Below, piece after piece: positions 43,081 to 46,937 of a stretch of 46,937 bases of DNA. The stretch is from Mycobacterium alsense. Its GTDB lineage: Bacteria; Actinomycetota; Actinomycetes; Mycobacteriales; Mycobacteriaceae. Numbering within the stretch: the first letter of the stretch is position 1; each line of letters starts with the position of its first letter. Under the pieces are notes generated by a model that was not told where the DNA came from, ran no database searches, and worked only from the letters and a program-made list of their open reading frames with translations. The stretch is from the NCBI RefSeq assembly GCF_002086635.1, contig NZ_MVHD01000047.1, forward strand, positions 1 to 46,937, read 5' to 3'. The translations under genes were made by a program, and so were the position numbers.

Positions 43081-43556
43081 TTGCCGGTCACCGTTCGGAG
43101 CGCCTCGACGATCTGGCTCGGGGTAGGCGGGCACCCCGGTATTTCCACGTCGACGGGCACCACCTCACCCACTGCGCCGACCACGCCGTAGGCATCCCGG
43201 AACACGCCTCGGTTCAGGGCGCAGTCCCCGCAGGCGATCACCCGCCGCGGCAGCGGGGTGGCCTCGAGCGTCGCGCGCAACGGGCCCGCCATGTTGCGCG
43301 TCACGACGCCGGTCACCAGCAGCGCGTCCGCGTGGCGCGGGGAGGCCACCAGTCGGGCACCGAACCGCTCGGCGTCATACACCGGCCCGAACGCGCCCGC
43401 GATCTCCACCTCACACCCGTTGCAAGAACCCGCGTCGACGTGGCGGACCTGAAGCGAACCAGTCACGCCCGCGGGAGGTTCCGCCGTCTGACGCGGCGCG
43501 GGTTCCGCCCGTTCGGTGATGCGGCCGACGCCGCAAGCCTTACGAATCCAGCCCAT
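43077..43556 (-). CDS. NuoB/HycG-like [4Fe-4S] small subunit (Rv0082-like)
   Basis: The 159-residue protein is the small iron-sulfur subunit of the complex. It keeps the cluster-binding cysteines of the NuoB family: Cys45 and Cys48 (GSCNGCEVE), Cys109 and/or Cys112 (ACGDC), and Cys142 (PGCPPTP). The proximal [4Fe-4S] cluster is therefore probably present although the partner large subunit has no NiFe site. No ferredoxin-like subunit (HycB, HycF or NuoI) is encoded in the operon, so the electron donor is unclear. The ATG at 43556 is five bases after the ArsR stop. Confidence 0.92.
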   Translation of the reverse strand: MGWIRKACGVGRITERAEPAPRQTAEPPAGVTGSLQVRHVDAGSCNGCEVEIAGAFGPVYDAERFGARLVASPRHADALLVTGVVTRNMAGPLRATLEATPLPRRVIACGDCALNRGVFRDAYGVVGAVGEVVPVDVEIPGCPPTPSQIVEALRTVTGK

Positions 43557-43561
43557 GGGTG

Positions 43562-43894
43562 CTATTGCGCGCTCCCGCGCAGGCCCTCCAACACCGCCAC
43601 GCGGTCGCTGAGCACCCCGCTGAGAACTTTGCGCGCGACCAACAGCAGTTCTGCGATATCCGGCGAGGCGATCGAGTAGATCATCGTGTTGCCGTCCCGG
43701 CGCGCGTCTACCACACCGGCTCGGCGCAGGACGCCCAGCTGCTGGGACAGGTTCGACGACTCCAGCCCGACCTCGGGCAACAGTTCGGCGACCGACTTGT
43801 CCCCGGCGACGAGAAGCTCCAGCACCCTGATCCGCGCCGGGTGTCCCAACGTCTTGAAGAACTCGGCTTTGACTTTGTACAGCGGCTCCGTCAC
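43562..43894 (-). CDS. ArsR/SmtB-family regulator (Rv0081-like)
   Basis: The 110-residue winged-helix protein (recognition region VGLESSNLSQQLGVLRRAG, residues about 42-60) corresponds to Rv0081, a hypoxia-linked regulatory hub in M. tuberculosis. The single Cys-free sequence lacks the CxC metal site of ArsR itself, so it probably does not sense metals by that route. It is the first gene of the Ehr operon. The AT-rich palindromic region at 43927-43954, in an otherwise GC-rich area, is the likely site of autoregulation. The start is GTG at 43894. Confidence 0.92.
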   Translation of the reverse strand: MTEPLYKVKAEFFKTLGHPARIRVLELLVAGDKSVAELLPEVGLESSNLSQQLGVLRRAGVVDARRDGNTMIYSIASPDIAELLLVARKVLSGVLSDRVAVLEGLRGSAQ

Positions 43895-43926
43895 GGCGGG
43901 TCTCCTGAAGATTCCACGTTTCCTAT

Positions 43927-43954
43927 ATTTGAACGATTGAAGAATTTATCAAAT
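43927..43954. promoter_or_regulatory. Candidate ArsR-type operator/promoter of the Ehr operon
   Basis: ATTTGA and TCAAAT form a perfect inverted repeat around a 16-base spacer that holds further TTGAA-like half sites. On the minus strand, TTGATA (43947-43952) could be a -35, with AT-rich AAATATAG 16-18 bases on as a -10, so the regulator would sit on its own promoter. The region is far more AT-rich than its surroundings. Confidence 0.6.
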
Positions 43955-44019
43955 GATTTTCCGCCGCGCGCGGTGGGGGGTCGCGCCGACGGCGGTGGCG
44001 CTGCGCACCGCGCTCGGGC

Positions 44020-44787
44020 TCACCGGCGGGCGGTAGCCCCGAGGAAGGACTCCACGGCTTCGCGGTATGCCCGCGGCGCTTCCTCGTGCACCAGGTGACC
44101 GGCCCCCGGAACGTGCAAATAGGTTGTCGGCGAGTCGCTTTGGGCCATCTCGCGCATCTGGCCCGGTGGGGTGACGGAGTTGCCGGCCTCGATGAGCAGC
44201 GCTGGGACCCGCACCGCCGACCACTGAGCCCAGTAGTCCCGGGTGCCCCATTCCGCGGCGATCTCGATCCATCGCGAGGTGTGGCCGTGCAGACGCCAGC
44301 CGCGTTCGGTGCGGTCGAAGGCGTCCAGGAAATACTGCCCCGCCACGGGCCCGAATTCGTCGAATACCTGCTCGGCGGAATCGAATTCGACCGGCAGGGC
44401 GTGCAGCCACGGCTCCCACGGGCCGGTGGTGCGGCCGCGGAAGTCCGGCGCCATGTCCTCGACCACCAGCGCCGAAACCAGCTCCGGGCGCTCCGCGGCG
44501 AGGCACCACGAGTGCAGCGCGCCCATCGAATGCCCGACCATCCTGGCCGGCGCCCCCAGGGCACCGACGGCGTCGGCCAGGTCGGCGACGAACCGTTCGG
44601 TGCTGATCGGGTGCGGGTCGTCGACGTCACGACCCCGGTGCCACGGGGCGTCGTAGGTGTACACCGTGCCCAGCCGGGTCAGCCACGGCAACTGGCGCGA
44701 CCACGTGCTGCCCCGCCCCATCAGGCCGTGCACCAGCACCAGGGGAGCGCCCCGCCCGCCGCGGCGGGTCAGCAGATCGCCGGACAT
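44020..44787 (-). CDS. Alpha/beta hydrolase (Rv3591c-like)
   Basis: The 255-residue protein is an alpha/beta hydrolase with the oxyanion segment HGLMGRG (20-26), the nucleophile Ser87 in GHSMGA and the base His231 (GAGHLVHEE). The substrate is unknown; a small ester or thioester is most likely. It matches Rv3591c in place and size. The ATG at 44787 is preceded by AGGATGGTG, a workable ribosome binding site; the 29 extra codons upstream are not conserved. It is divergent from mhuD. Confidence 0.9.
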   Translation of the reverse strand: MSGDLLTRRGGRGAPLVLVHGLMGRGSTWSRQLPWLTRLGTVYTYDAPWHRGRDVDDPHPISTERFVADLADAVGALGAPARMVGHSMGALHSWCLAAERPELVSALVVEDMAPDFRGRTTGPWEPWLHALPVEFDSAEQVFDEFGPVAGQYFLDAFDRTERGWRLHGHTSRWIEIAAEWGTRDYWAQWSAVRVPALLIEAGNSVTPPGQMREMAQSDSPTTYLHVPGAGHLVHEEAPRAYREAVESFLGATARR

Positions 44788-44903
44788 ATCACCATCCTGC
44801 GTGGCCGCCTTCTGGTCGGGCCGCCGAACGCGAGCCCAGGGCGCGTTTCGGCGGGATTGCGGCCCTGGCCGCACGCTCGGCGCGGCTGTCGATCCCCGCG
44901 CGG

Positions 44904-44909
44904 TAGCCT
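44904..44909 (+). promoter_or_regulatory. Candidate -10 for leaderless mhuD
   Basis: TAGCCT is followed by six bases (AGCCAC) and the mhuD ATG. There is no ribosome binding site. I saw no convincing IdeR box in the 128-base divergent region. Confidence 0.55.
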
Positions 44910-44915
44910 AGCCAC

Positions 44916-45233
44916 ATGCCCGTGGTCAAGATCAACGCAATCGAGGTACCCGCCGACGCCGGGCCAGAACTGGAGAAGCGGTTCGCCCATCGCGCCCACG
45001 CCGTGGAGAACCAGCCCGGATTCCTTGGCTTCCAGCTCCTGCGTCCCGTCAAGGGCGAGGACCGCTACTTCGTGGTCACGCACTGGGAGTCCGACGAGGC
45101 GTTCCAGGCGTGGGCGCAGGGCCCCGCCATCGAGGCCCATGCCGGACACCGAGCCAACCCGGTGGCGACTGGCGCATCGCTGCTGGAATTCGAGGTCGTG
45201 CTGGACGTTGCCGCGAACCAGCAGGCCGGCTAG
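44916..45233 (+). CDS. mhuD: MhuD, heme-degrading monooxygenase
   Basis: MhuD opens heme to release iron, forming mycobilins without carbon monoxide. The 105-residue protein has the dimeric alpha+beta barrel (ABM) fold and the key residues at the positions known for M. tuberculosis MhuD: Asn7, Trp66 and the heme ligand His75. Nearly the whole sequence matches Rv3592. The mRNA is probably leaderless. The next gene likely starts inside its last codons. Confidence 0.96.
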   Translation: MPVVKINAIEVPADAGPELEKRFAHRAHAVENQPGFLGFQLLRPVKGEDRYFVVTHWESDEAFQAWAQGPAIEAHAGHRANPVATGASLLEFEVVLDVAANQQAG

Positions 45234-46581
45234 CGCGCCGTCGGCGCGCCGCGGTGGCGCGGCGGTGGGCGGCGTCGGACTGGCCGCGGCACTGGTGGTG
45301 GCCCTGGCGCCGGGTTGCGCACCATCCCCCGCCCCGCACGCGAACGCGGCGGACCGGGGCCGGCAGATCGACACCCGCACGCCCCCCGGCATCCGGGCGC
45401 AGCAGACCCTGGACATGCTGAACTCGGAGTGGCCCATCGGCCCCGTGGGCGTCGCCACGCTGACCGCGCCCGACAAGGTCGAGTCCGTCGAAACCACCAT
45501 GGAGGGGCTGTGGTGGGATCGGCCCTTCACCCTCGACGGCGTCGACCTCGGCGCCAGCGTGGCCACCCTGCACCTGGTCACGTCGTATGGCGCCCGCCAG
45601 GACATCCGGATACACACCGACGACGACGGCCGCGTCGACCGGTTCGACGTCGACACGCGGGCACCGAAAATCGGCTCCTGGCGCGACGTGGACGCGGCGC
45701 TGGGCAGGACCGGCGCCCGCTACTCCTACCAGGTCGCCAAGGTCGAGAACGGCCGCTGCGACCCGGTGGCGGGGACCAACGCGGACGAATCACTGCCGCT
45801 GGCATCGATTTTCAAGCTCTACGTGCTGCACGCGCTGGCCGGCGCCGTCAGAGACGGCACGGCGTCCTGGGACGACCAGCTCACCGTCACCGACAAGGCC
45901 CGCGCGGTCGGCTCGTCGGGCCTGGAACTGCCCGTGGGAGCCCATGTTTCGGTGCGCACGGCCGCCGAGAAGATGATCGCCACCAGCGACAACATGGCCA
46001 CCGACCTGCTGATCGATAGGTTGGGCACGCGCGCGGTCGAGGAGGCGCTCGTTACGGCCGGCCACCACGACCCGGCCAGCATGACGCCGTTCCCCACGAT
46101 GTACGAGCTGTTCTCCGTCGGCTGGGGCCAACCCGATCTGCGCAACCAATGGAAGCAAGGGTCCCGGGAGCAGCGCGCACGGCTGCTGGCGCAGGCGAAT
46201 TCCACTCCCTACCAACCCGATCCAGCCCGGGCGCACACCCCGGCCTCGACCTACGGCGCCGAGTGGTACGGCAACGCCGGGGACATCTGCCGAGTCCATG
46301 CGGCGCTGCAGGCCGACGCCGTCGGGCCCGCCGCGCGCGTCAGGCAGATCCTGTCGGCGGTGTCCGGCATCGAGCTGGACCGCAACGTGTGGCCGTACGT
46401 CGGCGCGAAAGCCGGTGGGCTTCCCGGTGATCTGACCTTCAGTTGGTACGCCGTCGACAAGACCCACCAGCCCTGGGTGGTCAGCTTCCAGCTGAACTGG
46501 CCGCGCGATCACGGGCCCACCGTGACCGGCTGGATGTTGCAGGTCGCCAAGCAGGTCTTCGCGCTGATCGCGCCCCGCTAG
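45208..46581 (+). CDS. lpqF: Beta-lactamase-like serine hydrolase lipoprotein LpqF
   Basis: This protein (457 residues from TTG at 45208) corresponds to Rv3593 (LpqF). It has a class A beta-lactamase/penicillin-recognition domain with the SxxK motif SIFK (200-203), SDN (260-262) and a KAGG motif in the KTG position. A domain of about 140 residues precedes it. The N-terminus is an Arg-rich, lipoprotein-like signal peptide ending at Cys37 (LAPGC), with an unusual Pro at -2. TTG is chosen because the only later start codon before the hydrophobic core, GTG at 45265, would remove all positive charges. Whether it cleaves beta-lactams or acts on peptidoglycan or esters is unknown. Confidence 0.88.
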   Translation: MPRTSRPASAPSARRGGAAVGGVGLAAALVVALAPGCAPSPAPHANAADRGRQIDTRTPPGIRAQQTLDMLNSEWPIGPVGVATLTAPDKVESVETTMEGLWWDRPFTLDGVDLGASVATLHLVTSYGARQDIRIHTDDDGRVDRFDVDTRAPKIGSWRDVDAALGRTGARYSYQVAKVENGRCDPVAGTNADESLPLASIFKLYVLHALAGAVRDGTASWDDQLTVTDKARAVGSSGLELPVGAHVSVRTAAEKMIATSDNMATDLLIDRLGTRAVEEALVTAGHHDPASMTPFPTMYELFSVGWGQPDLRNQWKQGSREQRARLLAQANSTPYQPDPARAHTPASTYGAEWYGNAGDICRVHAALQADAVGPAARVRQILSAVSGIELDRNVWPYVGAKAGGLPGDLTFSWYAVDKTHQPWVVSFQLNWPRDHGPTVTGWMLQVAKQVFALIAPR

Positions 46582-46585
46582 CCGG

Positions 46586-46611
46586 GTGAGCGGTCGCGAG
46601 TCGCCGCTCAC
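46586..46611 (+). terminator. Hairpin terminator after lpqF
   Basis: GTGAGCGG and CCGCTCAC form a perfect 8-bp stem around a 10-base loop, five bases after the lpqF stop. No T-run follows, as is usual for mycobacteria. Confidence 0.6.
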
Positions 46612-46861
46612 TGGTCCACGGTCTCCTTGCGTGGCTGCGCGAACCGCCGGGGGAGGAGATCAGGCCAGCGCCAGGATCAGATTGATTGTGGGCACAGGTG
46701 ACTTACGAATTCGATAGCGTATGCGGTATCAATTTTGCGGCAAGACGCATGGTCTGGTGACGCGGGATCGCGATGCATTGTAGACGCTACTTGGCTCGCC
46801 AAGATCCGACGGCAACGGGCGGCGAAACGAAAGTGTCTCTGCCCCAACCGGTTTCCGGTAT
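46612..46861. other. Intergenic stretch of lower GC, no gene seen
   Basis: No convincing gene is seen in these 250 bases. From about 46670 to 46800 the composition is clearly lower in GC than the rest of the window. A 77-codon minus-strand frame crosses it but has a composition and start unlike a real gene. The change may mark an insertion boundary or an old intergenic spacer. Confidence 0.5.
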
Positions 46862-46937
46862 CTAGTTGGTGCTGGGTGGTGGTTGGGGTTGGAAGGGTGT
46901 GTACCACCACCAGTCGGCGCGTTCGCCGAGAGGTCCG
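46862..46937 (-). CDS. C-terminal fragment of an unidentified protein, cut by the window end
   Basis: A minus-strand frame enters from the right edge and ends at TAG (46862-46864), giving 24 residues with a striking Trp/Pro-rich tail (ADWWWYTPFQPQPPP). Such an aromatic and proline-rich end is unlikely by chance in a shadow frame, so it is probably the end of a real gene whose family cannot be told from this piece. Confidence 0.35.
   Translation of the reverse strand, partial: GPLGERADWWWYTPFQPQPPPSTN

Noticed and set aside
36548..43556. Annotation as a functional formate hydrogenlyase or NiFe hydrogenase
   Set aside because: The large subunit lacks every NiFe-binding cysteine, and no formate dehydrogenase, ferredoxin subunit or maturation gene is present.
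44788..44915. An IdeR (iron) box in front of mhuD
   Set aside because: The region has only TAGCCTAGCC-like sequence, far from the full IdeR palindrome; it is better explained as a -10 element.
46677..46910. A 77-codon minus-strand frame at the right end
   Set aside because: It overlaps the more protein-like Trp/Pro-rich tail in another frame, and its sequence shows no domain or signal features.

Overview
The window is high-GC actinobacterial DNA with dense, overlapping genes, many GTG starts, and proteins that match Mycobacterium families closely. From memory of M. tuberculosis H37Rv, the backbone follows the order Rv3567c to Rv3593. The species is most likely a slow-growing, non-tuberculous Mycobacterium (M. 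avium complex-like); that assignment is inference. No rRNA, tRNA, CRISPR array, prophage or intact insertion sequence was seen.

Layout. (1) 79-9988: cholesterol catabolism under KstR. The hsaADCB operon degrades the A/B rings, kshB is the reductase of 3-ketosteroid 9-alpha-hydroxylase, fadE34 is a side-chain acyl-CoA dehydrogenase, and kstR is the repressor. KstR-type operators lie in both divergent promoter regions (3655-3668, 3723-3736, 9171-9184). A divergent SDR/TetR pair with two tandem 24-bp palindromes is inserted at 5441-6980. (2) 9985-16764: a LacI regulator, a zinc/manganese ABC importer behind a Zur-like palindrome, an orphan PxpA, a metallo-beta-lactamase-fold protein and an ArsB-like transporter. 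(3) 16778-25718: an accessory block with a cytochrome P450, a large LuxR-type ATPase regulator, a divergent FAD monooxygenase, and a 1055-residue zinc-ribbon/cyclase/ATPase protein.

(4) 25719-34919: housekeeping genes. On the minus strand, carD, ispD, ispF, cysS, rlmB and a secreted glycerophosphodiesterase appear to form one operon. On the plus strand are lpqE and radA-disA, with an Rv3587c-like membrane protein facing them. (5) 35009-36536: canB and mutY, divergent genes whose ATG codons overlap by two bases. (6) 36548-43894: a seven-gene operon equivalent to Rv0081-Rv0087 (ArsR regulator plus a membrane complex usually annotated as formate hydrogenlyase/hydrogenase 4). Its large subunit lacks all four nickel-binding cysteines, so it is better described as an energy-converting-hydrogenase-related (Ehr) complex; it occupies the place where M. 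tuberculosis has a PE_PGRS gene. (7) 44020-46581: an alpha/beta hydrolase, the heme-degrading enzyme mhuD and a beta-lactamase-like lipoprotein, then a lower-GC intergenic stretch and the tail of an unidentified minus-strand gene.

The most notable items are the Ehr complex without a NiFe site, the P450/LuxR/FAD/cyclase accessory block, the paired TetR operators, and several likely leaderless genes in which a TANNNT hexamer sits 6-7 bases before the start codon.
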